The notes beneath the pieces are model-generated. The model had not been told where the DNA came from, ran no database searches, and was given only the letters and a program-made list of their open reading frames with translations. Below, piece by piece: positions 18,072 to 26,346 of a DNA stretch of 64,000 nt; positions within the stretch are counted from its first letter, which is position 1; every line of letters begins with the position of its first letter. Origin of the DNA: Psychrobacillus sp042945595 (GTDB taxonomy: Bacteria; Bacillota; Bacilli; Bacillales_A; Planococcaceae). The stretch covers positions 1,116,001 through 1,180,000 of the forward strand of contig NZ_CP168493.1 of NCBI RefSeq assembly GCF_042945595.1, read 5' to 3'. Position numbers and translations under genes: made by a program.

Positions 18072-18521
18072 GTGAAGTTAAGAGAGGAGTTCCCCGAATT
18101 TCCACGGCGACTACAATGGATTAATGGTCAAGTAACAAAGGAACAGATCATAGGTGATGTACCTGTACTTATTCAATTTTGGTCCGTAAGCTGTAATCAA
18201 TGTAAAAGTACTATGGCGTATCTTCACAAATGGAAAGGCTTATACGGTGAAAGGTTTAAAATAATTAGTATTCATATGCCTAGAACTACAGAAGATGCAA
18301 ATGATTATCTCGTTTGTCAAACTGCTATGCAGATGAACATGACAAATCCTATTTGCCTGGATCATGAGCTAGTAGTTACGAAAATGTTTCAAAATAGAAT
18401 AGTTCCTGCGTATTACTTATTTGACAAGAAAGGGCTACTAAGGCATTACCAATCCGGTGAAAGCGGAATGCAAATGCTAGAAAGACGTTTAATACTCCTC
18501 ATGAACGAACAGAAAATATGA
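18072..18521 (+). CDS. ykuV: Thioredoxin-like thiol-disulfide protein YkuV
   Basis: A 149-residue protein with a thioredoxin/TlpA-like fold. The redox motif is SCNQCK after the strand VPVLIQFWSV, and the cis-proline lies in VPAYYLFDKKG. The last part, LRHYQSGESGMQMLE, matches B. subtilis YkuV closely. No signal peptide is visible, so it acts in the cytoplasm, reducing disulfides. The start is GTG 18072, eight bases after AAGGAG. It is transcribed alone, 72 bases before ktrC, with no terminator between, so readthrough into ktrC is possible. Confidence 0.9.
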   Translation: MKLREEFPEFPRRLQWINGQVTKEQIIGDVPVLIQFWSVSCNQCKSTMAYLHKWKGLYGERFKIISIHMPRTTEDANDYLVCQTAMQMNMTNPICLDHELVVTKMFQNRIVPAYYLFDKKGLLRHYQSGESGMQMLERRLILLMNEQKI

Positions 18522-18593
18522 GTTACAAAGCCTATCTACTATTCGTTTTCTTATGGTAAACTTAGTTCATTCGAATTGTAGGGAGGCATTGGC

Positions 18594-19253
18594 GTGAAAA
18601 AAGAATTTGTTGTCATTGGATTAGGTCGATTTGGAGGAAGTATAGTTAGAGAATTAGTGAATCAAGGCGCTGATGTGATGGCAATTGATAAAGTTCCAGA
18701 ACGGGTAGATGAATTTGGTTCGATTGCAACGCAGGCTGTTGTAGCCGATACAACAGATGAAGCAACGCTAAAATCATTGGGTATTCGAAACTTTGAACAC
18801 GTCATTATTGCTATTGGTGATGATATTCAATCTAGTATTTTAACGACATTAATGTTAAAAGAAATAGGTGTTAAAAAAATTACTGTTAAAGCTCAGAATG
18901 ATTACCATGAAAAAGTACTTCGTAAGATTGGTGCGGACCAAGTAGTACATCCAGAGAGAGATATGGGAATTCGTATTGCTAATAATATTATTTCTAATAA
19001 TGTTCTGGATTATTTAGAGCTTTCGGATGAGCATTCGATAATGGAGATAAGAGTGAATGAAAAAATTGCCGGCCATTCTATTATCGATTTAGATATTCGT
19101 GCGCGATATGGGATCAATATTGTTGCTGTGAAAAGGGGTAATAATATTATTGTATCTCCACAAGCAGATGAGCAGCTCCAATTAAACGATGTACTCATAA
19201 TAATCGGTGCAGATGTAGATATTAATCGTTTTGAAAAGAAAGTACTATCATAA
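18594..19253 (+). CDS. ktrC: Potassium uptake gating protein KtrC (RCK domain)
   Basis: A 219-residue peripheral regulator of a Ktr potassium channel. The RCK_N domain begins FVVIGLGRFGGSIVREL with GLGRFG at 9-14, binding ATP/ADP. The C-terminal RCK_C domain (about 140-219) is where KtrC orthologues bind c-di-AMP. No membrane subunit (ktrB or ktrD) is nearby, as in B. subtilis, where ktrC stands apart from ktrD. The GTG start follows GGGAGG. A bidirectional terminator follows. It is next to rnjA, as in Bacillus. Confidence 0.93.
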   Translation: MKKEFVVIGLGRFGGSIVRELVNQGADVMAIDKVPERVDEFGSIATQAVVADTTDEATLKSLGIRNFEHVIIAIGDDIQSSILTTLMLKEIGVKKITVKAQNDYHEKVLRKIGADQVVHPERDMGIRIANNIISNNVLDYLELSDEHSIMEIRVNEKIAGHSIIDLDIRARYGINIVAVKRGNNIIVSPQADEQLQLNDVLIIIGADVDINRFEKKVLS

Positions 19254-19263
19254 TTGTAATAGT

Positions 19264-19293
19264 AAAAGCGCCATCCCAAAGGGTGGCGCTTTT
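19264..19293. terminator. Bidirectional terminator between ktrC and rnjA
   Basis: The hairpin AAAAGCGCCATCCC / GGGTGGCGCTTTT has a 3-base loop and T-runs on both strands. Confidence 0.9.
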
Positions 19294-19348
19294 AAACTGT
19301 ATACAAACTCAGTAAAAGTCGAGTTTGTTTAGTTTGTTTTTTATTTAT

Positions 19349-19415
19349 ATCGTCCAAAGTAGTCTAGGAATTGATAAAACAAAGATGCACTTAAAGGACG
19401 CCTGTGTTTTTCTTA
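19349..19415 (+). repeat. 3'-UTR repeat element, copy C (truncated)
   Basis: Only the stop-codon-proximal part remains: CGTCCAAAGTAGTCTAGGAA, then AAGATGCACTTAAAGGACGC and GTTTTTCTTA. The last TTA (19413-19415) is the complement of the rnjA stop. The hairpin half is missing, and the ktrC terminator lies there instead. Confidence 0.75.
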
Positions 19416-21080
19416 TACTTCCATGATAATAGGTAAAATCATTGGACGTCTTTTTGTTTTTTCATACAGATAAGGACTTAATACATCTGTAATCTCGTTT
19501 TTTAATTCTGACCATTCAATTTCTTTATCTTGAATGGTAAAGCGTAAATGCTTGTTTAACATTTGCTGTGCTTCATTGATCATTGTTCCTGATTCACGCA
19601 TATAAACAAATCCACGGGAAATAATATCAGGTCCAGAGACGATTTTTTTCTTTTCCATATCTGCACTAACTACTACAATTACTAGTCCTTCTTCGGATAA
19701 AATTCGACGATCACGAAGCACGATATTACCAATGTCGCCAATACCACTTCCATCAATATATATATCACCAGAAGGGATTCGACCTGCTACATGTGCTTCA
19801 TTTGCACTTAAAGCAAGCACATCTCCGTTTTCCATAATAAATGTATTTTCAGGAAGAACATCACAGTCAATAGCAAGTTCTGTATGAATTTTTAACATAC
19901 GGTATTCCCCATGAATCGGCATGAAGAATTTAGGTTTCATTAAACGAAGCATAAGCTTTTGTTCCTCTTGAGAACCATGTCCAGATGTATGGATATTATT
20001 CAGAGAACCGTGTATTACTTCCGCTCCAGCACGGTAAAGCAGGTTAATTGTACGATTGACACTCGATCTATTACCAGGAATCGGAGAAGAAGAGAATACG
20101 ACAGTATCTCCAGGCTGAATTTGAATTTGTCGATGTGTCCCATTTGCGATACGCGATAGAGCAGCCATAGGTTCACCTTGACTACCGGTACACAAAATTA
20201 ACACCTCATTTGCAGGTAAACGATTTAATGCGCTCACATCTACAAATGTCTCTTTCGGTGCAGTTATATAGCCAAGCTCTCTCCCGATTGTAATGGCATT
20301 GTCCATACTTCTTCCAAATACAGCAATTTTACGATTATGTTGTACAGCATAATCTGTTACTTGTTGAAGTCTATGAATATTCGAAGCAAAAGTAGCGAAT
20401 ATAATACGACCATTTACTTTTCGGAAAATGGAGTCCATACTCTCCCCAACCTTACGTTCTGACATTGTAAAGTTTGGAATTTCAGCATTTGTACTATCTG
20501 AAAGTAAACAAAGAACGCCGTCACTTCCAATTTCAGCCATTTTAGTCAAGTTTGCTGGTTCTCCAACAGGAGTAAAATCAAATTTAAAATCACCCGTATG
20601 TACGATATTACCAGGTGGTGTTTTTACTACTATTCCGTAAGCATCAGGAATACTATGTGTCGTTCTAAAAAAGCTTACGGCAGTTTTTCTAAACTTAATG
20701 ACATCATTTTCTTCGAAAACAGTCATTTTAGTTTGACGAAGTAAACCGTGTTCTTCTAATTTATTACGAAGTAAGCCAAGAGCTAATTTCCCACCATAAA
20801 CAGGTACATTGATCTGCTTTAATAAATAAGGAATCCCGCCAATATGATCCTCATGACCGTGTGTGATAAAAAGCCCTTTAATCTTATCCACATTTTTTAC
20901 TAAATAAGTGTAGTCTGGGATAACATAATCTATTCCCAATAAATCATCTTCTGGGAATTTAATGCCCGCATCAATTATAATAATTTCATCTTGAAATTGA
21001 ATAGCATACGTATTTTTGCCGATTTCGCCTAGTCCGCCGAGGGCGAAAACTGCAGTTTGATCATTCTTTACAAATTTCAT
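19413..21080 (-). CDS. rnjA: Ribonuclease J1
   Basis: A 555-residue metallo-beta-lactamase/beta-CASP nuclease with both 5'-3' exonuclease and endonuclease activity, central to mRNA turnover. The zinc motif HGHEDH is at 74-79, a GDFKFD block follows, and the beta-CASP region contains NIHTSGHGSQEEQK. The length equals B. subtilis RNase J1 (555). It starts three bases after rpoY, the usual rpoY-rnjA operon. The C-terminus MILPIIMEV is followed directly by repeat copy C, whose end contributes the stop codon. Confidence 0.96.
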   Translation of the reverse strand: MKFVKNDQTAVFALGGLGEIGKNTYAIQFQDEIIIIDAGIKFPEDDLLGIDYVIPDYTYLVKNVDKIKGLFITHGHEDHIGGIPYLLKQINVPVYGGKLALGLLRNKLEEHGLLRQTKMTVFEENDVIKFRKTAVSFFRTTHSIPDAYGIVVKTPPGNIVHTGDFKFDFTPVGEPANLTKMAEIGSDGVLCLLSDSTNAEIPNFTMSERKVGESMDSIFRKVNGRIIFATFASNIHRLQQVTDYAVQHNRKIAVFGRSMDNAITIGRELGYITAPKETFVDVSALNRLPANEVLILCTGSQGEPMAALSRIANGTHRQIQIQPGDTVVFSSSPIPGNRSSVNRTINLLYRAGAEVIHGSLNNIHTSGHGSQEEQKLMLRLMKPKFFMPIHGEYRMLKIHTELAIDCDVLPENTFIMENGDVLALSANEAHVAGRIPSGDIYIDGSGIGDIGNIVLRDRRILSEEGLVIVVVSADMEKKKIVSGPDIISRGFVYMRESGTMINEAQQMLNKHLRFTIQDKEIEWSELKNEITDVLSPYLYEKTKRRPMILPIIMEV

Positions 21081-21083
21081 AGA

Positions 21084-21293
21084 TTATATCTTCTCAACTT
21101 TAAAATTCAAACTAGCTTGTTCGTATTCTAAATGATTACCTTCAAGTAGTTGAATTAATTCGATATTATACTTACGATCAATCAGGGTAGAACGTACTTC
21201 ACGTTCTGATTCTGCTTCTACGTATAAGCTTTTTGTGTTTTCGCGAACTGGTACTTCTAGTGCATTCTCTTGATAATAAACTTTATAAATCAT
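21084..21293 (-). CDS. rpoY: RNA polymerase epsilon subunit RpoY (YkzG)
   Basis: A 69-residue protein, exactly the B. subtilis YkzG length, with the family pattern MIYKVYYQ...VPVRENTKSLYVEAESEREVR. It is a small auxiliary subunit of RNA polymerase. The frame is open to 21329, but ATG 21293 follows GGAGAG and gives the standard N-terminus. It is co-transcribed with rnjA. Confidence 0.94.
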   Translation of the reverse strand: MIYKVYYQENALEVPVRENTKSLYVEAESEREVRSTLIDRKYNIELIQLLEGNHLEYEQASLNFKVEKI

Positions 21294-21368
21294 TTTATAC
21301 TCTCCTTTTTCACGTTCAAAATAAATCAATTCTCTTTATATTATCACGACGCTTATTTAAAATAAAGA

Positions 21369-21393
21369 AAAGCCCTCCAAAATATGAAGGGCA
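21369..21393 (-). terminator. Terminator of the small-peptide gene
   Basis: On the minus strand the hairpin GCCCTTC / GGAGGGC with an 8-base loop is followed by TTTTCTTT. It begins eight bases after the stop codon of the 23-residue ORF. Confidence 0.75.
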
Positions 21394-21400
21394 TAAAAAT

Positions 21401-21472
21401 TTAAGCGATCGTTTTCTTTCTAAGCATTCCGCCGAGCCGTCTCAACAATTTCCTTTTCAGGCGTTTCAACAT
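21401..21472 (-). CDS. 23-residue strongly cationic peptide
   Basis: The ORF from ATG 21472 to TAA 21401 encodes 23 residues beginning MLKRLKRKLLRRLGG. Five Lys and five Arg alternate with Leu, giving net charge about +10 and an amphipathic helix pattern. It has a full set of expression signals: a TTTACT/TATAAT promoter with 17-base spacing, an AAGGAG ribosome site nine bases before the ATG, and a terminator just after the stop. I do not recognise the family. It could be a small RNA- or membrane-binding protein, a regulator of the rpoY-rnjA region, or an antimicrobial/toxin-like peptide. No function is claimed. Confidence 0.65.
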   Translation of the reverse strand: MLKRLKRKLLRRLGGMLRKKTIA

Positions 21473-21494
21473 GGCCACCCACTCCTTGCATTTC

Positions 21495-21523
21495 ATTATA
21501 TACACGATTTTGAATTAAGTAAA
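21495..21523 (-). promoter_or_regulatory. SigA-type promoter of the 23-residue peptide gene
   Basis: On the minus strand the -35 TTTACT (21518-21523) and the perfect -10 TATAAT (21495-21500) are 17 bases apart. The expected transcript start is only a few bases before the AAGGAG ribosome site at 21482-21487. Confidence 0.75.
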
Positions 21524-21575
21524 GGAATTAAACAGAAAAGTCAAATAATTAGCATTATGAAAAGAGGATTTTTTT

Positions 21576-22352
21576 ATGGTAAATAAAATTTTATTTTTTG
21601 ATATTGATGGAACAATTTTAGATGAAGAAAAAAATATACCTATTGGTGTAAAAGAAGCAATACATGAAGCAAAGAGAAATGGACATGAAATTGTCATTGC
21701 GACAGGGAGGGCTCCATTTACAGCAAAGTTTATATTCGATCAATTAAACATTGATTCATTCATTTGTTATAATGGTCAAATCGTTCAATTTAAAGGCAAA
21801 GTTATACATAAAGGTGTTATTGGGAAGAAAGAGTTACAACAATTGACTGATTTCGCAAAAAAACGAGAGCAACCATTAATTTATATGGATAACGATGAAT
21901 TTGTCTCAAATATACCTGACCATCAAGATGTTTTGGAAAGTATTTCTTCTTTGAAATTAGAGTTGCCTCGAACAGAAGAAAATTTCTTTTTAGCGAATGA
22001 TATCCATCAAGCTCTAATCTTTGGTAATTCTGATAATCAAAATGAATATGAGAAGGCCTTTCCGAATTTAAAGTTTGTTCGTTGGCATCGAGTATCTTGT
22101 GATGTGCTACCTAAGGGAGTGTCAAAAGCGAAAGGAATCTCATTATTATTGAAGTATATAAATAAATCAGCAGAAGACGCTATTGCATTTGGGGACGGTT
22201 TAAATGATATAGAAATGCTTGAATATGTAGGCACTGGTGTAGCGATGGGAAATTCTGTAGAAGAGTTAAAAAAACATGCGACATTTGTCACAGATCATGT
22301 TTCTGAAAATGGTCTTATAAATGCTTTAAAGAAATTACAGCTCATTCAATAA
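21576..22352 (+). CDS. ykrA: Cof-type HAD phosphatase YkrA
   Basis: A 258-residue HAD-superfamily hydrolase of the Cof (IIB cap) type. Motif I is DIDGTIL at 9-15, motif II the T of ATGRAP, motif III the K of PKGVSKAKG, and motif IV GDGLNDIEML. Such enzymes remove phosphate from sugar phosphates or nucleotides. The exact substrate is unknown. The ATG follows AGAGG. The sugar kinase gene starts 17 bases after its stop, so the two probably share a transcript. Confidence 0.9.
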   Translation: MVNKILFFDIDGTILDEEKNIPIGVKEAIHEAKRNGHEIVIATGRAPFTAKFIFDQLNIDSFICYNGQIVQFKGKVIHKGVIGKKELQQLTDFAKKREQPLIYMDNDEFVSNIPDHQDVLESISSLKLELPRTEENFFLANDIHQALIFGNSDNQNEYEKAFPNLKFVRWHRVSCDVLPKGVSKAKGISLLLKYINKSAEDAIAFGDGLNDIEMLEYVGTGVAMGNSVEELKKHATFVTDHVSENGLINALKKLQLIQ

Positions 22353-22369
22353 ATAATAAGGAGATTCAA

Positions 22370-23311
22370 ATGAACAATTCACCAAACAAGCATGTATTAA
22401 TATATGGGGATGCATTTGTGGACTATATAGCAGATGACTCTAGCAATAAACATTTTTCAAAGTTTTTAGGAGGAGCAACGGTCAATGTAGCAGCTGGTAT
22501 TTCTCGACTAGGGGCTTCTTCCTCATTTATCACCGTGACAGGAGAAGATGCTACATCCAAGTTTGTTACTGCTGAACTTGCAGCAGAAGGAGTAGATCTT
22601 TCCTATGCAAAAATGATCCCTGAAAAAAGAGTAAGTGGCGTATATGTTCATTTGACTGAAAATAAAGATCGAGTTTTTCATACTTATGTGGACGAAACAC
22701 CGGACATTCAAGTTGAATTTTCTACTTTAGAGGAAGAAGCTTTTCAAAAGGCATCCGTTTTTCATTTTTGCTCGGGTACTTTATTTCATCCAGTAGCACT
22801 TAAAACTACTAAAGAGATAGTGGCTAATGTAAAGAATTTAAATGGATTGTTGTCTTTTGATGCGAATATTCGCCGGCTAAGATGGGAAAGTGAAGAACTT
22901 TGTAGAGAAACGATTCTTTCTTTTTTTTCACATGTAGATTTATTGAAATTAACGGATGAAGAACTTTTTTTTCTGACGGAAATGCAAACGCTAGTAGAAG
23001 GAATTGAAAAAATACAAAAATATCGAATTCCCATTGTCCTTATTACAATAGGGGAAGAAGGTACTTATGCAGTTATGAATGGTGAAGTGATACATATCCC
23101 GGTGAATAAAGTTGAACCCGTGGATACGACAGGCGCAGGAGATGCATTTATGGCAGGTATACTTAGGCAGATTCATTTAAAAGGAAAACCAAAAACAAAA
23201 GATGAGTGGATAGACTATATTGCATTTGGCAACAAGCTTGGAGCTATTTGTGCAACAAAATTTGGGGCATTGTCGGCCATGCCAAGAATAGATGAACTGA
23301 ACGAATACTAA
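22370..23311 (+). CDS. PfkB-family carbohydrate kinase (fructokinase/ribokinase-like)
   Basis: A 313-residue ribokinase-fold kinase. The N-terminal sugar-binding block has GGATVNVAAGISRLG, and the C-terminal PfkB signature is DTTGAGDAFMAGIL with the catalytic Asp. Substrate selectivity cannot be told from sequence. Fructose is a reasonable guess. The start follows AAGGAG. It directly follows the phosphatase ykrA, so the pair may act on the same sugar pool. It is not part of the usual Bacillus order between ykrA and defB. Confidence 0.88.
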   Translation: MNNSPNKHVLIYGDAFVDYIADDSSNKHFSKFLGGATVNVAAGISRLGASSSFITVTGEDATSKFVTAELAAEGVDLSYAKMIPEKRVSGVYVHLTENKDRVFHTYVDETPDIQVEFSTLEEEAFQKASVFHFCSGTLFHPVALKTTKEIVANVKNLNGLLSFDANIRRLRWESEELCRETILSFFSHVDLLKLTDEELFFLTEMQTLVEGIEKIQKYRIPIVLITIGEEGTYAVMNGEVIHIPVNKVEPVDTTGAGDAFMAGILRQIHLKGKPKTKDEWIDYIAFGNKLGAICATKFGALSAMPRIDELNEY

Positions 23312-23312
23312 G

Positions 23313-23350
23313 AAAGGTGCTCATTTGCAAGTTATAAATGAGCGCCTTTT
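23313..23350 (+). terminator. Terminator after the PfkB kinase
   Basis: The hairpin AAAGGTGCTCATTT / AAATGAGCGCCTTT is followed by T residues. Confidence 0.85.
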
Positions 23351-23397
23351 AAAATGCTTCGCTGTGTCAGCTACATAATTTTCCCTACGATTCATAA

Positions 23398-23450
23398 CGC
23401 AAATTCAAATGTGTATATCGCAAACTCAAAGCGATTTGCAACATGTAAGC
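23398..23450. repeat. Short run of 21-base periodic CGCAAA repeat
   Basis: ACGCAAATTC and TCGCAAACTC start 21 bases apart (about 23397 and 23418), followed by GCGATTTGCAAC. It resembles the periodic tract at 4625-4945. Nothing else is seen in the gap apart from repeat copy D. Confidence 0.4.
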
Positions 23451-23462
23451 ATGTCTTTACAC

Positions 23463-23648
23463 AAATCAAGAGAGCGACGGACAAACATCTGCCACAAGAT
23501 TACCAAAAAAAGTGTAGCAAGAAGTGACGAGTTCACTCTACTACACAGTTCTTTATCACGATTATAATGTAACCTATTTGAAGTCCTAAGCACTCAGAAA
23601 ATGGTGAAGACAAGATACTCTTAAAGGGCACTTGCGGTTTTCGTGCTA
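23463..23648 (+). repeat. 3'-UTR repeat element, copy D
   Basis: It runs from AAGAGAGCGACGGACAAACA and CACAAGATTACC through a hairpin to AAGTCCTAAGCACTCAG, TGGTGAAGACAAGATACTC and AAAGGGCACTTGCGGTTTTC. It ends at the stop codon of the minus-strand deformylase gene. Here the stop is TAG, not the TAA seen at A, C, E and G. Confidence 0.85.
23512..23546 (-). terminator. Terminator hairpin of copy D (def gene)
   Basis: The arms GTGTAG...AGTGA / TCACT...CTACAC differ in sequence from the hairpins of the other copies but still pair. On the minus strand a run of seven T follows. Confidence 0.75.
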
Positions 23649-24203
23649 TGCTCGGTCATATGGGACTGAATTTGGTAATTCTGCATATGGATTAATTTTG
23701 TTGATATGGTCATAAAACATAATGCCGTTTAGATGGTCCAGCTCATGTTGAAAAGCAATGGCTGTCAGTCCTTTTAAACGTTTTTTAAAAGGGGTGCCGT
23801 CTGGAAAAAAGCCCGTTACTGTAATTCGTGCGTATCTTGGTACATACCCTTCCATTACTTCATCTACAGATAAACACCCTTCTCCTGCAGAGATATATGT
23901 TTTTTCAACAGAATGGCTAATGATTTTGGGGTTAACTGCTACAAAACTTACTAAATTATCGTCTTCATCTGTTAAATGTAGAGCGAACATTCTTTTTTCA
24001 GCATCCACTTGTGGTGCAGCAATGCCAATCCCAGGTCTTAGCATGTATTTTTCAATCAATTCATCGTCTTGACTATTTATCACATATTCTAGCAAATCGG
24101 ATGCTAGCTTCTGCTCTTCCTTTGATAATGGGAAAGTCATTTCTGCTGTTTTTTTTCGGAGAGCTGGATGGCCATCTCTCACAATGTCTTTCATTAGTAT
24201 CAT
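23646..24203 (-). CDS. defB: Peptide deformylase (DefB/YkrB type)
   Basis: A 185-residue metallo-enzyme that removes the N-formyl group from nascent proteins. All three family motifs are present: GIGIAAPQV, EGCLSV (metal Cys) and QHELDH (HExxH). Length and the insert MLRPGIGIAAPQ fit the type 2 Gram-positive enzyme YkrB. The frame is open to 24254, but ATG 24203 follows AAAGGA with 8-base spacing. It is monocistronic, divergent from ykyA. Confidence 0.95.
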   Translation of the reverse strand: MILMKDIVRDGHPALRKKTAEMTFPLSKEEQKLASDLLEYVINSQDDELIEKYMLRPGIGIAAPQVDAEKRMFALHLTDEDDNLVSFVAVNPKIISHSVEKTYISAGEGCLSVDEVMEGYVPRYARITVTGFFPDGTPFKKRLKGLTAIAFQHELDHLNGIMFYDHINKINPYAELPNSVPYDRA

Positions 24204-24336
24204 TTGAATCGTCCTTTCAAAGTTCTTATTTCTATTATATCGAAAAATGTTCATTAACTAAACAAAAAGAGCCAATTCATCAGTTGAAATTAGAAGCTAG
24301 AACAATTATAGTGAAATGAATATAGGAGGGTGTTTT

Positions 24337-24984
24337 GTGAAAAAAATGAAATATATTGTAATTACAAGCTTGGTTTTATTATTATCAGCATGCTCATTCA
24401 GGGAGACTACGGAAGAAAAGTTATCGAATATCTTAACAGAAATTTATCAATCAGAATCTGATTATAGAGAATTGCAATCAGAGTTAAACGACACGGAGAA
24501 AAAAGAACAAGCTAATTTTCAAAGTATGATGGAGTTAACGAAAGATCAAAAAGAGGAATTGACAAAACAGGTAGATGAAACTGCAAAGCTTTTGGATAAG
24601 CGTTTGGAGTTAGTGAAAAAGGAATCAGCTTCTATTAAGCAAGCTTCTGAGAAAATGGCAGATATAGAAACGCTTATTTCAAATACGAAAGATGACTCCG
24701 AAAAAGACAATCTAAAAAAAATGGAAGAAGCATTTAAAAATAGATATACAGCTTACGATGCTTTAACAGAACAATATAATACTCTTGCTAATTTGCAAGA
24801 TGAGTTATATAACATGTTAATAACGGATGACGTGGAAGTGAAGGAGATTCAAGATAAAGTAGAACAAGTCAATGAGCAGAACGAACTTGTCCAAAAAGCC
24901 GTAGACAAATTTAACGTGCTTACCACACAATTAAACCAAGTAAAAGAGGCCGTTTTTGCTTCGTTGCAAAAAGGGGATAAGTAA
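24337..24984 (+). CDS. ykyA: YkyA-family lipoprotein
   Basis: A 215-residue lipoprotein. The signal helix ends in the lipobox LLSAC, after which the mature part is almost all charged coiled coil (for example QSELNDTEKKEQANFQSMME). It matches the YkyA family, described as a putative cell-wall-binding lipoprotein of unknown role. The locus next to defB and before pdhA agrees with B. subtilis. GTG 24337 is chosen because AGGAGGG lies seven bases before it. An upstream in-frame ATG (24316) precedes that site. Confidence 0.88.
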   Translation: MKKMKYIVITSLVLLLSACSFRETTEEKLSNILTEIYQSESDYRELQSELNDTEKKEQANFQSMMELTKDQKEELTKQVDETAKLLDKRLELVKKESASIKQASEKMADIETLISNTKDDSEKDNLKKMEEAFKNRYTAYDALTEQYNTLANLQDELYNMLITDDVEVKEIQDKVEQVNEQNELVQKAVDKFNVLTTQLNQVKEAVFASLQKGDK

Positions 24985-25129
24985 CGAAAGCAACCTATAA
25001 TACGGCTGCTTTTTGTATTATATATTAATGCTAAATTCATAATCTGATATAATACAGACTTAATTATTGACTAGTACAGGATGGATGGTTTTGAATTTTC
25101 TTTCAAATAAAAACCTTCGTTTTGGATGA

Positions 25130-25158
25130 TTGACCGAAGTTTTAATCTTGAGTATACT
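25130..25158 (+). promoter_or_regulatory. SigA-type promoter of the pdh operon
   Basis: The -35 TTGACC (25130-25135) and -10 TATACT (25153-25158) are 17 bases apart, 73 bases before the pdhA start. An inverted repeat, AAACCTTCG (25111-25119) / CGAAGTTTT (25135-25143), overlaps the -35 region. Confidence 0.8.
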
Positions 25159-25230
25159 GAAACAGAAGTATAGTTGTATCACTATGTAGAAGAAGAAATT
25201 TTAATACAGAAGAAAAGGAGAGTTGCTATT

Positions 25231-26343
25231 ATGGCTGCAAACAATTCAACGCAGTTAGACCCAAAGAAAACGCTTCAAGAGATTGAAGAGAAGTTTGAAA
25301 TGTTCCAAATTTTGAACGAAGAAGGAACAATTGTAAACGAAAAAGCTAACCCAAACCTATCAGATGAAGAATTGGTAGAATTAATGAGTCGTATGGTTTA
25401 TACACGAATTCTAGATCAGCGCTCTATTTCTTTAAATCGTCAAGGACGTTTAGGTTTTTATGCTCCTACTGCAGGACAAGAAGCTTCTCAATTAGCTTCC
25501 CAATTTGCACTTGAGAAAGAAGATTTTATATTACCTGGTTACCGTGATGTACCTCAAATCGTTTGGCATGGTTTACCACTTTGGCAAGCATTCTTGTTCT
25601 CACGTGGGCATTTCATGGGGAACCAAATTCCAGAAGGTGTAAACGTATTTCCACCTCAAATTATTATTGGAGCACAATTTATTCAAGCTGCTGGTGTAGC
25701 ACTTGGTATGCAAAAACGTGGAAAGAAAGCGATTGCAATTACGTACACTGGTGATGGTGGATCATCACAAGGTGATTTCTATGAAGGCATTAACTTTGCA
25801 GGAGCTTTCCGTGTACCTGCAGTGTTTATCGTTCAAAATAACCAATATGCTATTTCAACACCACGCGAATTACAAACAGCAGCAAAAACAATTGCACAAA
25901 AAGGTATTGCTGCAGGTATTCCAAGTGTACTTGTTGATGGGATGGATCCATTAGCTGTTTACGCAGTAACAAAGGATGCAAGAGATCGTGCGATTAACGG
26001 GGAAGGTCCAACATTAATAGAAACTGTTTGTTACCGTTATGGTCCACATACAATGGCTGGAGATGACCCTACTCGTTACCGTACATCGGAAACAGATTCT
26101 GCTTGGGAAAAGAGAGATCCACTTGTTCGTTTCCGTACTTACCTAGAAGGTAAAGGATTATGGAATGAAGAAAAAGAAGCAGAAGTTATTGAAAAAGCAA
26201 AAGAAGAGATTAAAGAGGCTATAAAGAAAGCAGATAGTGCTCCAAAGCAAAAAGTAACGGATTTGATTAATATTATGTATGATGAAAACCCATATAATTT
26301 AGATGAGCAATTAGCTTACTATACAGAGAAGGAGTCGAAGTAA
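25231..26343 (+). CDS. pdhA: Pyruvate dehydrogenase E1 alpha subunit
   Basis: A 370-residue E1-alpha subunit that decarboxylates pyruvate with thiamine diphosphate. The ThDP motif runs from GDGGSSQGDF to IVQNNQYAIS. The catalytic loop is YRYGPHTMAGDDPTRYR. ATG 25231 follows AAAGGAG. The longer frame from 25174 lacks a ribosome site. It is the first gene of pdhABCD, with three bases between it and pdhB. A promoter lies at 25130-25158. Confidence 0.97.
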   Translation: MAANNSTQLDPKKTLQEIEEKFEMFQILNEEGTIVNEKANPNLSDEELVELMSRMVYTRILDQRSISLNRQGRLGFYAPTAGQEASQLASQFALEKEDFILPGYRDVPQIVWHGLPLWQAFLFSRGHFMGNQIPEGVNVFPPQIIIGAQFIQAAGVALGMQKRGKKAIAITYTGDGGSSQGDFYEGINFAGAFRVPAVFIVQNNQYAISTPRELQTAAKTIAQKGIAAGIPSVLVDGMDPLAVYAVTKDARDRAINGEGPTLIETVCYRYGPHTMAGDDPTRYRTSETDSAWEKRDPLVRFRTYLEGKGLWNEEKEAEVIEKAKEEIKEAIKKADSAPKQKVTDLINIMYDENPYNLDEQLAYYTEKESK

Positions 26344-26346
26344 CCG

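Noticed and set aside
21233..21586. Plus-strand open frame of 117 codons between rpoY and ykrA
   Set aside because: It overlaps the rpoY start and the small-peptide gene on the other strand and has no ribosome site.
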